A DNA stretch of 64,000 nucleotides from positions 144,264 through 208,263 of the forward strand of contig JAMXLM010000045.1 of NCBI GenBank assembly GCA_024280995.1. Direction: 5' to 3'. Below are positions 52,061 to 61,275 of the stretch, piece after piece. The position numbers and the translations under genes were made by a program. The notes under the pieces are model-generated. The model worked only from the letters and a program-made list of their open reading frames with translations, was not told where the DNA came from and ran no database searches. This DNA is from Candidatus Dormiibacterota bacterium (GTDB lineage: Bacteria > Chloroflexota > Dormibacteria > Dormibacterales > Dormibacteraceae). How positions within the stretch are numbered: position 1 is the first letter of the stretch; each line of letters starts with the position of its first letter.

Positions 52061-52102
52061 GACCCCCCTTCACGAGTGAGGGGCGTTGGGGCACGAACGG
52101 CG

Positions 52103-52108
52103 ATTGTA
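52103..52108 (-). promoter_or_regulatory. Possible internal promoter -10 before infA
   Basis: TACAAT on the minus strand lies in the map-infA gap, 42 nt before the infA start. The -35 region is weak. Confidence 0.3.
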
Positions 52109-52126
52109 CCAAACTCGTTCGGAAGC

Positions 52127-52882
52127 TCAGTCCAGCGCTCCCTTGGTGAGTACGATCGGCCCCTTTTCTGTGATAGCGACGGTGTGCTCAAAGTAGGCGG
52201 ACAGGGCGCCGTCGGCGGTGCATATCGTCCACCCGTCAGGCTTCATGTAGACCTCGTGGGTCCCGGCGTTGACCATTGGCTCGATGGCCAGGGTCATTCC
52301 CGGCTTGAGCCGAGGCGGGGTGCCGGGGACGCCGAAGTTCGGCACCTGCGGGTCCTCGTGCATCTGCCGGCCGATTCCGTGGCCGACGAACTGGCGGATG
52401 ACCGAGAAGCCGTTCTTCTCGACGTGCTGCTGGATGGCTGCCGAGATGTCGCCCAGGAACCCTCCCGGGCGGGCCTTGTCGATGCCGACGTAGAGGGCCT
52501 CCTGAGTGACCTTGAGCAGGCGGGCGGCCTCCGGGGTGATGTCGCCCACCCCGACGGTGATCCCGACGTCGGCCCAGAAGCCTTCCAGGACCAGCCCGAG
52601 GTCGAGGCTGACGAGGTCGCCGTCCGCGATCTTGCGGCTGCCCGGGATGCCATGCACAGCCTCGTCGTTGATCGAAACGCAGATCGACTTCGGGAACCCG
52701 TGATAGCCCAGGAAACCGGGCGTGGCGCCGCCGTCGCGGATGAGCCGGTCGGCGATCCGGTCCAGGTCGGCGGTCTTGACGCCTGGCTTGCAGGCTTCCT
52801 TCAGGGGTGGCAGGACAGAGGCGAGCAGCGCACCCGCGCGGGCCATCAGGTCGATCTCGTGAGCGGTCTTGAGGTTGATCAT
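52127..52882 (-). CDS. map: Methionine aminopeptidase type I
   Basis: The 251-residue protease removes N-terminal Met. It has HGIPGSRKIADGDLVSLDLG, GHGIGRQMHEDPQVPNFG and TLAIEPMVNAG with the expected His/Asp/Glu metal ligands. It overlaps adk by 4 bp (ATGA). Confidence 0.97.
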   Translation of the reverse strand: MINLKTAHEIDLMARAGALLASVLPPLKEACKPGVKTADLDRIADRLIRDGGATPGFLGYHGFPKSICVSINDEAVHGIPGSRKIADGDLVSLDLGLVLEGFWADVGITVGVGDITPEAARLLKVTQEALYVGIDKARPGGFLGDISAAIQQHVEKNGFSVIRQFVGHGIGRQMHEDPQVPNFGVPGTPPRLKPGMTLAIEPMVNAGTHEVYMKPDGWTICTADGALSAYFEHTVAITEKGPIVLTKGALD

Positions 52883-53520
52883 TGGGCCTTGACCTTGCCG
52901 TTGGCGGCGGCGAGCACCTGGCGGCTTATCTCCTCAATGGTTCCCCGGCCGTCGATCTCGGAAACCAGCCCCTCGCCCCGGTAGTGGTCGAGGACCGGGA
53001 CCGTCTTCTCGAGATAGATCTCGATGCGCGGCCGCACGGCCTCCGGCTTGTCGTCCTCGCGCTGGACGAGCGGAGTCCCGTGGATCGCGCAGGCGGCGGT
53101 GCCAGGCGGGTACGTACGCTGGCACCGGGGGCAGACAAGGCGGCCCGACAGACGCTGGAGCAGCTCCTCGACCGGCACCTTCAGATAGATGACCCGGTCG
53201 AAGGCTCTGCCAAGCTCCCGCATGAGGTCGTCGAGCGCCGCCGCCTGCGGAACGGTGCGGGGGAAGCCGTCGATGATGAACCCCGGATCACAGTCGGGCT
53301 GGCGGAGGCGGTTGCGGATCATGCCGATCATGATCTCGTCGGAGACGTACTTGCCCGCGGCCAGGATCGGCTGGGCCTGGAGCCCGAGCTCGGTGCCGGC
53401 GGCGATCTCCGCCCGGAGCATGTCCCCGGTCGCTATGTGCGGGATACGGAAATACGCGCGCAGCACATTGGCCTGCGTCCCCTTGCCGGAGCCGGGGGCG
53501 CCGTACAGGAGAAGATTCAC
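52879..53520 (-). CDS. adk: Adenylate kinase (zinc-type lid)
   Basis: The 213-residue kinase has P-loop LLLYGAPGSGKGTQAN. The lid carries CPRCQRTYPPGT (Cys-x2-Cys) and a further Cys, as in zinc-lid kinases. I chose GTG 53520, which gives the normal start VNLLLYGAPG; a longer start would translate palindromic element copy G. GGAGGGG, the end of that element, lies 3 nt upstream and acts as ribosome binding site. Confidence 0.96.
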   Translation of the reverse strand: MNLLLYGAPGSGKGTQANVLRAYFRIPHIATGDMLRAEIAAGTELGLQAQPILAAGKYVSDEIMIGMIRNRLRQPDCDPGFIIDGFPRTVPQAAALDDLMRELGRAFDRVIYLKVPVEELLQRLSGRLVCPRCQRTYPPGTAACAIHGTPLVQREDDKPEAVRPRIEIYLEKTVPVLDHYRGEGLVSEIDGRGTIEEISRQVLAAANGKVKAQ

Positions 53521-53523
53521 CAA

Positions 53524-53569
53524 CCCCTCCGGCGGCTGCGCCGCCACCTTCCCGCTGCGCGGGGAGGAG
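53524..53569 (+). repeat. Palindromic element copy G (adk-secY spacer)
   Basis: CCCCTCC, hairpin GGCGGC-TGC-GCCGCC (53531-53545), then CCTTCCCGC...GCGGGGAGG (53547-53567, one G-T wobble). Its minus-strand end provides the adk Shine-Dalgarno sequence. Confidence 0.8.
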
Positions 53570-53578
53570 CCTCGTCCG

Positions 53579-54910
53579 TCATTTGATGAAGCCGCGGTAT
53601 TGGCGCATCACCAGCTGCGTCTGCAGCTGTTTCATCGTGTCGAGCGCCACGCCGACCACGATCAGGATGGCCGTACCGCCGAGGTACATCTGCTGCTGGT
53701 TGATGCCGGAGATCTTGGACGTGGCGATCGGCAGGATGACCGTGATGAACCCGAGGAAGATCGCGCCCACGAACGTGACGCGGTTCATCACCGCCTGCAG
53801 ATAGTCGGCGGTTGGACGCCCTGGACGTATGCCGGGGATGAAGCTCGAATAGCGTTTCAGGTTGTCGGCGACGTCCTGCACGTCGAATGTGATCGCCGTG
53901 TAGAAGTACGTGAAGCCGAACGTGAACAGGAAGTAGAGCCCGTTGTACGTGAGCGCCATCGGAAGGTTCGGCGTCGACGGCGAGAAGTTGCCCCTGATCC
54001 ACGCGGCCGCGTTGTAGTACCAGGTGTTGGGCGGCGCGCCGGTGAAGTAGTTGGCGACGATGGTCGGCAGGAACATCACCGAGATCGCGAAGATGATCGG
54101 GATCACGCCCGCGTGGTTGACCCGGAGCGGGAGGAAGCTCGCCCTCCGCCCCACCTCGCGGCCCCCCGCGACTCGTTGCGCGGACTGGATCGGGATCTTC
54201 CTCACGGCCTGCTGGACCTCGATGATCACCGCGGTCATGACCAGGGCGATCAGGCCGAAGATGATGAACGGGACGTAGTCAGCGAGTCCGCCGCCGGTCG
54301 AGTGCGCGCCGAACACCGCGCTCAGGCCCTGCGGCCCGCGGCCGATGATGCCGGCGAAGATGATCAACGAGACACCGTTGCCGATGCCGTACTCGGTGAT
54401 CAGCTCGCCGAACCACATCAGCATCACCGTGCCAGCGGTCAGGACCAGGATGATCTGCAGGCGCTGGAACCACTCGAGCGGCCCGAGGATCACGGGGCTC
54501 GTGTTCTGGAACAGCACCGTGAACCCGTACGCCTGGCCGGCGCCGAGCGCGACGGTGAGGTAACGGCTCCAGCGCTGGATGCGGCGGCGACCCATCTCGC
54601 CCTCTTTCTGGATCTCCTTGATGCGCTCGGAGATCACCGTCATCAGCTGCATGATGATCGTGGCGTTGATGTAGGGGTTCATCCCCATGGCGACCACGCT
54701 GAACCGCGAAAGTCCGCCACCCGAGAACAGGTCGAGCAGTCCGAGAAGGGCCTGGTTGTTGAACAGCAGGCTCAACGCGGTCTTGTTCGCTTCCGGAATC
54801 GCGATGTTGGCGAAGAGGCGAAAGACGATCAGGATGCCGCCGGTGAAGAGGATCTTGTTCCGGAGCTCGGGCAGCCGGATCGCATTGATGAGGGCCTCGA
54901 GGAGGTTCAT
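53579..54910 (-). CDS. secY: Preprotein translocase subunit SecY
   Basis: The 443-residue protein with ten TM segments forms the Sec channel. GGGLSRFSVVAMGMNPYINA, ELITEYGIGNGVSLIIFAGI and SFIPGIRPGRPTADYL are SecY signatures. It follows rplO by 7 nt. Confidence 0.98.
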   Translation of the reverse strand: MNLLEALINAIRLPELRNKILFTGGILIVFRLFANIAIPEANKTALSLLFNNQALLGLLDLFSGGGLSRFSVVAMGMNPYINATIIMQLMTVISERIKEIQKEGEMGRRRIQRWSRYLTVALGAGQAYGFTVLFQNTSPVILGPLEWFQRLQIILVLTAGTVMLMWFGELITEYGIGNGVSLIIFAGIIGRGPQGLSAVFGAHSTGGGLADYVPFIIFGLIALVMTAVIIEVQQAVRKIPIQSAQRVAGGREVGRRASFLPLRVNHAGVIPIIFAISVMFLPTIVANYFTGAPPNTWYYNAAAWIRGNFSPSTPNLPMALTYNGLYFLFTFGFTYFYTAITFDVQDVADNLKRYSSFIPGIRPGRPTADYLQAVMNRVTFVGAIFLGFITVILPIATSKISGINQQQMYLGGTAILIVVGVALDTMKQLQTQLVMRQYRGFIK

Positions 54911-54917
54911 CTACTTC

Positions 54918-55406
54918 CTACTCCGCGGCTGGAGACTCGCTCTCCGGCTCGGGTTCCTCTTCCTTCTGGTTGAGCACGGTCACGGTGCCACCCGCCTTCT
55001 CGATCGCCTCGCGGGCGCTGGCGCTGATCGCATGCGTCTCCACCGTCAGTTTGCGCTTGATCCTGCCCGCGCCCAAAATCTTGATCTCGGCGCCGGGCCG
55101 GACAAGGCCCGCCTGCAGAAGCGTCTCGGCGTCGACCTTCGCGCCGTCCTGGAAGCGGCTGAGCTTCGACAGATTGACCACGGCGTAGACCTTCTTGAAG
55201 CGGTTCTTGAAACCGGGCAGCTTCGGGATGCGCTGGGCAAGCGGCATCTGACCGCCCTCGAAACCGAGGCGGAACCCTTGACTTCGCGCGTTCTGGCCCT
55301 TCTGGCCGCGACCGGAGGTCTTGCCCCGGCCGGAGCCGGTGCCGCGGCCGATCCGCTGCGGGCGGCGGCGCGAACCGGGGGCGGGCTTGAGGTCGTGAAG
55401 CTGCAT
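54918..55406 (-). CDS. rplO: 50S ribosomal protein L15
   Basis: The 162-residue L15 starts at ATG 55406 ([20 protein letters not shown]). It has the Gly/Arg-rich [19 protein letters not shown] and [19 protein letters not shown]. An acidic tail ([14 protein letters not shown]) extends it. Confidence 0.97.
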   Translation of the reverse strand: MQLHDLKPAPGSRRRPQRIGRGTGSGRGKTSGRGQKGQNARSQGFRLGFEGGQMPLAQRIPKLPGFKNRFKKVYAVVNLSKLSRFQDGAKVDAETLLQAGLVRPGAEIKILGAGRIKRKLTVETHAISASAREAIEKAGGTVTVLNQKEEEPEPESESPAAE

Positions 55407-55414
55407 CTTTCTCC

Positions 55415-55675
55415 TCAGTTGCCCCGCTTGTGCTTCTTGGTGCTGCGCGCGCGCCAGATCTTGTACCGGCTGCGCTTCGGGCGCTCCCACGGCTCGCCCT
55501 CCACGGCCACGAGGAACGCGACGCGGCGAATCATGCCCCGGACGGCATCGTTGTCAGGAAGCTCGCGGGTCTGGTTCATGCGCCGGAGACCCAGCGATTC
55601 GACGGTGGCGCGGATCTCCGGCCGCGCGCCGATCGCCGACTTCATCAACGTCGCTTTGAGGGTCTTGTCAGCCAC
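55415..55675 (-). CDS. rpmD: 50S ribosomal protein L30 with C-terminal extension
   Basis: The 86-residue L30 core (about residues 4-62) shows [20 protein letters not shown], then [20 protein letters not shown]. Standard L30 ends near residue 60; here a basic tail of about 25 residues ([20 protein letters not shown]) is added. It overlaps rpsE by 8 bp. Confidence 0.95.
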   Translation of the reverse strand: MADKTLKATLMKSAIGARPEIRATVESLGLRRMNQTRELPDNDAVRGMIRRVAFLVAVEGEPWERPKRSRYKIWRARSTKKHKRGN

Positions 55676-56255
55676 CGTTCTTTTCCGACTGCTCCTCGAC
55701 CTTCACGCCCGCACCGTAGGCGGCCGCAAGGCGCTTGCCGACCATCTGCGGGATCTCCTTACCGCGCAGCTCGGCGACCTGCGGCGCTGTCTTCAGCGTC
55801 TGCAGCGCTGCGAGGGTCGCGCGGACGGTGTTGATCGGATTGTTGGTGCCGTGCGACTTGGTGAGGATGTCCTTGATGCCGGCTGTCTCGATCACTGCGC
55901 GCATCGCGCCACCGGAGATCACGCCGGTGCCGGGCGCGGCCGGCTTGAGCATGATCCGCGCGGCGCCCCACTTGTACTCGACGGCGTGAGGGATCGTCGT
56001 CCCCACCATCGGCACGGTGATCATGTTGCGCTTGGCGACCTCCATGCCCTTGCGGATGGCCTCCGTGACCTCGCGCGCCTTGCCGATGCCGGCGCCTACG
56101 CGGCCGTTCATGTCGCCGACCACGATCAGCGCGCTGAACGAGAACTTACGGCCGCCCTTGACGACCTTGGCGACGCGGTTCACGCGGACGACGCGGTCGG
56201 CGAGCTCGGAGCGCTCGCCTCGGTCTCCGTATCGGCCCCCCATCTGTCTTGACAT
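55668..56255 (-). CDS. rpsE: 30S ribosomal protein S5
   Basis: The 195-residue S5 starts at ATG 56255 ([18 protein letters not shown]). Double-stranded RNA-binding region: [20 protein letters not shown], then [25 protein letters not shown] in the end of rplR is the likely binding site. Confidence 0.97.
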   Translation of the reverse strand: MSRQMGGRYGDRGERSELADRVVRVNRVAKVVKGGRKFSFSALIVVGDMNGRVGAGIGKAREVTEAIRKGMEVAKRNMITVPMVGTTIPHAVEYKWGAARIMLKPAAPGTGVISGGAMRAVIETAGIKDILTKSHGTNNPINTVRATLAALQTLKTAPQVAELRGKEIPQMVGKRLAAAYGAGVKVEEQSEKNGG

Positions 56256-56259
56256 CGCG

Positions 56260-56613
56260 CTAAAACTCCAGACCTGCTTCGCGGGCTGCGTCCGCGAGCG
56301 CCTTGATTCTGCCGTGATACAGAAAACCGCCGCGGTCGAACACAACGTTCGTCACGCCGGCGGCCTTCGCCTTCGCGGCGATCTCCTTGCCGACCTCGGC
56401 CGCCTGCGTCATGCCGTTTCCCTTTGACTTCAGCGCGACCGTCGACGCGGACGCCATCGTCCGGCTCTCGGTGTCGTCGATGACCTGCGCGTAGAGGTGG
56501 TTGAGGCTGCGGAACACGGCCAGGCGCGGCCGCTCTGGGGTCCCGGCGACGTGCACGCGCACCCGCTTGTGGCGACGGACGCGGTTGACCTTCTTGTCCT
56601 GTCTTTTGATCAT
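56260..56613 (-). CDS. rplR: 50S ribosomal protein L18
   Basis: The 117-residue L18 binds 5S r[23 protein letters not shown] and [20 protein letters not shown] are diagnostic. ATG 56613 overlaps rplF as ATGA. Confidence 0.97.
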   Translation of the reverse strand: MIKRQDKKVNRVRRHKRVRVHVAGTPERPRLAVFRSLNHLYAQVIDDTESRTMASASTVALKSKGNGMTQAAEVGKEIAAKAKAAGVTNVVFDRGGFLYHGRIKALADAAREAGLEF

Positions 56614-57164
56614 CCTGCGGCTTTGGCCCCCTTGCCGGCCTTGCCGGGCTTGCGCCGGATGCGCTCGCCGCGGTACATCACGCCTTTGCCCTTGTAGGGC
56701 TCGGGCGGGCGCATCGCCCGGATGTTGGCCGCGACCTGGCCGACGTCCTCGATCGAGATGCCGTTGACCGAGAACTTCGTCGGATCCTGGACGTCGATCG
56801 TGATGCCCTGCGGCGGCTTGAACCGGATCGGGTGCGAGTAGCCGAGGTTCAGCACCAGCTCTTCGCCCTGCTTGGCGACGCGGTAGCCGACGCCGACCAG
56901 CTCGAGGTTCTTGGTGAACCCCTTGTCCACGCCCTCGACCATGTTGGCGACGAGGCTGCGGACCAGTCCGTGCAGCGCGCGCAGGCGAAAGTCGTCGGAC
57001 GGGCGCTCGAAGACGAGCTCGCCGTCGTTCTGCTTCACGGTTATCTCCACCGGCAGGGTGCGCTCGAGCTTGCCCTTCGGGCCTTCGACCGCGACCTTTC
57101 CGGGCGCCAGCGTGACCTTCACGTTCTTTGGCACCGGGACCGGGAGCTTTCCGATTCGCGACAA
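56610..57164 (-). CDS. rplF: 50S ribosomal protein L6
   Basis: The 184-residue L6 shows [33 protein letters not shown] and the C-terminal [20 protein letters not shown]. Normal length, 22 nt after rpsH. Confidence 0.98.
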   Translation of the reverse strand: MSRIGKLPVPVPKNVKVTLAPGKVAVEGPKGKLERTLPVEITVKQNDGELVFERPSDDFRLRALHGLVRSLVANMVEGVDKGFTKNLELVGVGYRVAKQGEELVLNLGYSHPIRFKPPQGITIDVQDPTKFSVNGISIEDVGQVAANIRAMRPPEPYKGKGVMYRGERIRRKPGKAGKGAKAAG

Positions 57165-57186
57165 CTTCTTCTCTCTTTCTCTTGGA

Positions 57187-57642
57187 TTACCAGACGTAGG
57201 CGAGGACTTCCCCGCCCAGGCCCTGGCGCGTGGCCTGCCGTCCGCTCATGACTCCCTCAGCGGTGCTGAGGACGGCGATTCCGAGACCTCCGAGGACCCT
57301 CGGGATCTCGGTCTTGCGCGCGTAGACGCGCAGTCCGGGGCGGCTGATCCTCTTCACGCCCGAGATCACGCGGGTGCGGTCCGGGCGGGACTTGAAGATG
57401 ATACGCATCGTCTGCGTGGTGCCGTCCGCCTCGACGTCGTAGCCGGCGATATACCCCTCGTCCTTCAGGACGCGGGCGATCTCGAGCTTCAACCGCGAGG
57501 CCGGGACCTTCACCTCGGCGTGGCGTGCGGCGTTGGCGTTCCGGATGCGGGTGAGCATGTCGGCGATGGGGTCGCTGACGATTCCAGCCGGGGCCTTCTT
57601 GACGACTTTGGTCGGCGCCTTGGGCGCTGCTGAGGCCGCCAT
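57187..57642 (-). CDS. rpsH: 30S ribosomal protein S8 with N-terminal extension
   Basis: The 151-residue protein has the S8 core from [20 protein letters not shown] to [11 protein letters not shown]. About 22 Ala/Lys-rich residues precede the core, where most S8 start at [13 protein letters not shown] 57642 overlaps the rpsZ stop by 1 nt (TGATG), which supports this longer start. Confidence 0.96.
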   Translation of the reverse strand: MAASAAPKAPTKVVKKAPAGIVSDPIADMLTRIRNANAARHAEVKVPASRLKLEIARVLKDEGYIAGYDVEADGTTQTMRIIFKSRPDRTRVISGVKRISRPGLRVYARKTEIPRVLGGLGIAVLSTAEGVMSGRQATRQGLGGEVLAYVW

Positions 57643-57827
57643 CACCAGCTCGACTTCGTCACACCGGGGATGCGGCCCTCGGCGGCGTGGGTTCTGAAGC
57701 AGATGCGGCACATGCCGAACTTGCGCAGGTACGCGCGGGAGCGCCCGCAGATGCGGCAGCGGTTGTGGTAGCGCACCTTGAACTTGGGCGTCCGCTTCCA
57801 GCGCTCGATCGATGACTTCTTAGCCAT
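57642..57827 (-). CDS. rpsZ: 30S ribosomal protein S14 type Z
   Basis: The 61-residue zinc form of S14 has [20 protein letters not shown] followed by CFR, with two Cys-x2-Cys pairs. It starts [20 protein letters not shown]. It is typical of Gram-positive-like lineages. Confidence 0.97.
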   Translation of the reverse strand: MAKKSSIERWKRTPKFKVRYHNRCRICGRSRAYLRKFGMCRICFRTHAAEGRIPGVTKSSW

Positions 57828-57854
57828 GCTTAGCCAAACTCTCTCCCTCTTTGT

Positions 57855-58505
57855 TTATCTCTTTCTGAACGGCATACCGAGCCGGGTGAGGAGGCTGCGC
57901 GCCTCGTCGTCGGTGCGAGCGGTCGTGATGATGCTCACCTCGAGCCCGCGAAGCTTGTCGATCTTGTCGTAGTCGATCTCCGGAAACACCACCTGCTCGC
58001 GCAGGCCCAGCGAGTAGTTGCCGCGGCCGTCAAAACCGTCCGGGCTCACACCGCGGAAGTCGCGGATGCGCGGCAGCGCGATGTTCAGGAGCTTGTCCAG
58101 GAAGTACCACATGCGCCTGCCGCGGAGGGTCGTCTTGATGCCGACCGTCTGGCCCGCGCGCAGCTTGAAGGCGGCCACGGACTTCTTGGCCTTGATCAGC
58201 TGCGGCTTCTGGCCCGTGATCGTGGTGATGTCGCCGACCGCGGCGTCGAGTGCCTTGTCATTGTCCTTGGCCTCGCCGATGCCTACATTGACGACGATCT
58301 TTTCGATCCGCGGCACCTGCATGGTGTTGGCGTAATCGAACTCCTTGGACAGCTGCTGCATGATCGTGTCGCGGTAGGTCGTGAGCATGCGCGGAGGAGC
58401 CTCGGACTTCGTGCCCGGGGCTTTTTGAGGTGCGCCCTGCGCGCGTCCGGCGGGTAGCGCCTCTTTCTTCGGCGCGGCCTGCTGCTGCTTCTTGGCTTTC
58501 GCCAT
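57855..58505 (-). CDS. rplE: 50S ribosomal protein L5 with N-terminal extension
   Basis: The 216-residue protein has the L5 core from about residue 37 ([18 protein letters not shown], then [17 protein letters not shown]) to the C-terminal [18 protein letters not shown]. The first 36 residues are Lys/Ala/Pro-rich, and part of them is encoded by a GC repeat shared with the rplM-truA spacer. A start at the core Met (MLTTYRD) would give the standard 180-residue form. Confidence 0.95.
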   Translation of the reverse strand: MAKAKKQQQAAPKKEALPAGRAQGAPQKAPGTKSEAPPRMLTTYRDTIMQQLSKEFDYANTMQVPRIEKIVVNVGIGEAKDNDKALDAAVGDITTITGQKPQLIKAKKSVAAFKLRAGQTVGIKTTLRGRRMWYFLDKLLNIALPRIRDFRGVSPDGFDGRGNYSLGLREQVVFPEIDYDKIDKLRGLEVSIITTARTDDEARSLLTRLGMPFRKR

Positions 58506-58513
58506 TTAAGTCC

Positions 58514-58900
58514 TTACTGGGCCTCCGTCTTGCGAACACGCTCGTAAGGCTCACCGCAGTGCCGGCAGACCAGGACGCGAGCGCCGGATTCGAGCACGGT
58601 GTGCTTGGCACGAGTCGGGCGCCCGCAGTGCGGGCACACGAGCATCACGTTCGAGTAGTCGAGCGGCGCCTCGAAGTCGACGATGCCGCCCTGGGCGACC
58701 TGGACTCCGCGGCGGCGCTGGCCGGCCTTCTCGTGGCGCTTGAGGATGTTGACGCCCTTGACCACGATCTTGTGCTGGTCGGGGATGGTGCGCAGCACCT
58801 CGCCCTGCTTGCCCTTGTCCTTGCCGGCGATCACGATCACCGGGTCACCGGGCGCCAGGTCGAGCCAGCGGCGCTTGTCTTGTTCCTTGTTTCTCAGCAT
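58514..58900 (-). CDS. rplX: 50S ribosomal protein L24 with zinc-ribbon tail
   Basis: The 128-residue protein has KOW-domain L24 ([20 protein letters not shown], then [11 protein letters not shown]). Its C-terminal part has [18 protein letters not shown] and [11 protein letters not shown], a four-Cys zinc ribbon that is extended compared with common L24 (about 105). Confidence 0.96.
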   Translation of the reverse strand: MLRNKEQDKRRWLDLAPGDPVIVIAGKDKGKQGEVLRTIPDQHKIVVKGVNILKRHEKAGQRRRGVQVAQGGIVDFEAPLDYSNVMLVCPHCGRPTRAKHTVLESGARVLVCRHCGEPYERVRKTEAQ

Positions 58901-58907
58901 CTGGTTG

Positions 58908-59276
58908 CTACAGAACCTCCGGGGCGAGCGAGATGATCTTCATGAAGTTGCGCTCGCGCAGCTCTCGCGCGACGGGGCCGAAGATACGAGTACCGCGCGG
59001 GTTGTTCGCCTGGGCAAGCAGCACCGCGGCGTTCTCGTCGAAGCGGATCAACGAGCCGTCCGGTCGCTTGTATTCCTTGTTGACGCGGACCACGACCGCC
59101 TTCACCACCTCGCCCTTCTTCACCTGCCCGCCGGGCTGGGCGGACTTGACGGTCGCGGTGATGATGTCGCCCACATAGGCGTACTTGCGGTAGTGGCCGC
59201 CGGCCACGCGGATGACCAGGAGCTCTTTCGCCCCTGAGTTGTCCGCGACCTTCAGCCGGGTTTCCTGCTGGACCAT
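58908..59276 (-). CDS. rplN: 50S ribosomal protein L14
   Basis: The 122-residue L14 starts at ATG 59276 ([20 protein letters not shown]) and shows [20 protein letters not shown]. Standard length. Confidence 0.98.
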   Translation of the reverse strand: MVQQETRLKVADNSGAKELLVIRVAGGHYRKYAYVGDIITATVKSAQPGGQVKKGEVVKAVVVRVNKEYKRPDGSLIRFDENAAVLLAQANNPRGTRIFGPVARELRERNFMKIISLAPEVL

Positions 59277-59280
59277 CTTG

Positions 59281-59592
59281 TTACTTGGCTTTCTCCACGA
59301 TCTCGAGCACGCGCCAGCGCTTCTCCTTGGAGATGGGGCGCGTCTCGGTGATGCGGACCAGGTCGCCGACACCGCACTCGTTGTTCGGGTCGTGGACCTT
59401 GAAGCGCGAACGCTGCTGCACCGTCTTGCGGTACAGGCGGTGGGCCTTGGACGAACCGACCTGGACGATGACGGTCTTGTCCATCTTGTCCGCGATGACG
59501 GTGCCCAGGCGGACCTTGCGCCGACCCCGGGACTGATTCTGTTGATCGGGGGTCGCTGTCGCCGGCGGCGTCGCCGTGGCTGTGTCGCTCAT
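59281..59592 (-). CDS. rpsQ: 30S ribosomal protein S17
   Basis: The 103-residue S17 has the core [20 protein letters not shown], then [21 protein letters not shown] Thr/Ala-rich N-terminal leader of about 20 residues precedes it. ATG 59592 overlaps the rpmC stop (ATGA). Confidence 0.97.
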   Translation of the reverse strand: MSDTATATPPATATPDQQNQSRGRRKVRLGTVIADKMDKTVIVQVGSSKAHRLYRKTVQQRSRFKVHDPNNECGVGDLVRITETRPISKEKRWRVLEIVEKAK

Positions 59593-59912
59593 TCAGCGTC
59601 CTCCTTCTTCTTTCGTCCACGCTTTGGCTTGGGCGCCTCTTCCACCTCTTCCGCGGCCGCTTCGGGCTCGGCCACAGCCACCGCCTGCTGCGAGACGGCG
59701 TCCTCGGCCATGCTCGGGCCGATTCCGAAATCACGCTCGCGCAGCACGGTCATGATGCGGGCGATGTCGTGCCTGACCTTCGAGATCTGGCTCGAGTTCT
59801 CGAGCTGGCCGACCGCGTGCTTGAAGCGGAGCTCGTAAAGCTCCCGCCGCGCGGTCCGCAGGCGCATGCCCAGCTCGTCCGCCTCCAGGATGCGCAGCTC
59901 GTCGACCTTCAT
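59589..59912 (-). CDS. rpmC: 50S ribosomal protein L29 with acidic-basic C-terminal tail
   Basis: The 107-residue protein has the L29 core in the first 65 residues ([20 protein letters not shown], then [17 protein letters not shown]). About 40 extra residues follow: an Ala/Glu/Val-rich segment, then [13 protein letters not shown]. Typical L29 is 60-70 residues. ATG 59912 overlaps rplP by 4 bp. Confidence 0.95.
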   Translation of the reverse strand: MKVDELRILEADELGMRLRTARRELYELRFKHAVGQLENSSQISKVRHDIARIMTVLRERDFGIGPSMAEDAVSQQAVAVAEPEAAAEEVEEAPKPKRGRKKKEDAE

Positions 59913-60334
59913 CTCTCGACTCCGGTCTCGGCCGCGCTGACGAACCGCGTCTTCATCGGCAGCTTCGCCGCGGCAAGCTTCATAGCTTCCTTGGCGACCT
60001 GCGGCGTGACGCCGCCCATCTCGAAGAGGACGCGCCCGGGCTTGACCACCGCGACCCAGCCTTCAGGGTTGCCCTTGCCGGAACCCATCCGCGTCTCGGC
60101 GGGCTTCTTGGTGATCGACTTGTCGGGGAAGACGCGGATCCAGATCTGGCCGCCGCGCTTGACGTGACGGGTCATGGCGCGCCGGGCGGCCTCGATCTGC
60201 CGGTTGGACATCCACGCGGCCTCCATCGCCTGCAGGCCGAAGTCGCCGAAGGCGACGGTGGCGCCACGCGTGGCGATGCCCGTGCGGCGTCCGCGGTGCA
60301 TCTTGCGGTACTTGACGCGCTTGGGGATGAGCAT
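59909..60334 (-). CDS. rplP: 50S ribosomal protein L16
   Basis: The 141-residue L16 starts [20 protein letters not shown] and shows [20 protein letters not shown] and [18 protein letters not shown]. It sits near the peptidyl-transferase centre. Standard length. Confidence 0.98.
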   Translation of the reverse strand: MLIPKRVKYRKMHRGRRTGIATRGATVAFGDFGLQAMEAAWMSNRQIEAARRAMTRHVKRGGQIWIRVFPDKSITKKPAETRMGSGKGNPEGWVAVVKPGRVLFEMGGVTPQVAKEAMKLAAAKLPMKTRFVSAAETGVER

Positions 60335-60336
60335 CT

Positions 60337-61275
60337 CTAGCCGTCCGCCTTCTTGGTGCGGGTGGTGGTTTTCTTCGCTGGAGCCTTCTTTGCGGCTCCT
60401 TCCGCCTTGGGCCTGGCCGCCGCGGCTCGCGGCTTCGCGGTCCCGGCTGTGGCGGGCGTGGTGGCTCGCGGCTTGCGAGCGGGCTTGGGAGTGCCGACCG
60501 TATCGGCCTTCATCGGCTCCGGCTCCGCGCTCGGCACCGGCGTGGTGTCGACGGCGGCCGCCACCGGCTCGGGCTGGGAAGCGACCGGCGCTTCGGGCTG
60601 CGGAACCCTCTCCTCCTCAGGCTGCGCCGCTCCGCGGCGCTGGGCCGGCGACATGACGTCCTTGTAGATCCAGACCTTGATGCCGATGGCGCCGAACGTC
60701 GTCTTGGCGGTGGCGCGGCCGAAGTCTATGTCCGCCCGCAGCGTGTGGAGCGGGACGCGGCCCTCGCGATCCTGCTCGCGGCGCGCCATCTCCGCGCCAC
60801 GGAGGCGGCCACCGGCGTACAGGCGGATGCCTTTCGCCCCGGCTCTCATAGTTCGCAAGATGGACTGCTTCATCGCCCGCTTGTAGCTGATGCGGCGCTC
60901 GATCTGGGAAGCGATGTTCTCGGCCACGAGCTGGGCGTCGAGCTCGGGCTGCTTGATCTCCTGGATGGAGATGCGCACCCGGTTGCCGAATCGCTTCTCG
61001 AGGTCCTCGCGGAGCTGGTCCACGCTCGCCCCGCCTTTGCCGATGACGATGCCCGGCTTGGCCGTGTGGATCGTGACGGTCAGCTGCGCGTTCGAGCTGC
61101 GCTCGGTCTCGATCTTGGCGATGCCGGCGTTTCGCAGCCTGCTCAGGATGATCCGCCGCATCTCGAGGTCCTCGTGGAGCATGTTCGTGTAGTCCTTGGG
61201 GTTGGCGAACCAGTTCGCCTCCCAGGGACGGAAGACTCCGAGTCGAAATGCGTTCGGATGGACTTTGTGACCCAA
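60337..61275 (-). CDS. rpsC: 30S ribosomal protein S3 with long Ala/Pro/Lys-rich tail
   Basis: The 312-residue protein has the S3 core to about residue 215 ([22 protein letters not shown] motif [19 protein letters not shown], and [14 protein letters not shown]). About 95 low-complexity residues rich in Pro, Ala, Glu and Lys follow, ending [12 protein letters not shown]. Typical S3 is 210-240 residues. Confidence 0.96.
   Translation of the reverse strand: MGHKVHPNAFRLGVFRPWEANWFANPKDYTNMLHEDLEMRRIILSRLRNAGIAKIETERSSNAQLTVTIHTAKPGIVIGKGGASVDQLREDLEKRFGNRVRISIQEIKQPELDAQLVAENIASQIERRISYKRAMKQSILRTMRAGAKGIRLYAGGRLRGAEMARREQDREGRVPLHTLRADIDFGRATAKTTFGAIGIKVWIYKDVMSPAQRRGAAQPEEERVPQPEAPVASQPEPVAAAVDTTPVPSAEPEPMKADTVGTPKPARKPRATTPATAGTAKPRAAAARPKAEGAAKKAPAKKTTTRTKKADG

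Noticed and set aside
52065..52083. Eighth copy of the palindromic element before infA
   Set aside because: Only a second-hairpin-like stem (CCCCTTCAC/GTGAGGGG) is present; the first hairpin and CCCCTCC end are missing, so it was not counted.
53521..53547. Longer adk start at 53547
   Set aside because: It would translate the palindromic element; GTG 53520 gives the standard Adk N-terminus with GGAGGGG just upstream.
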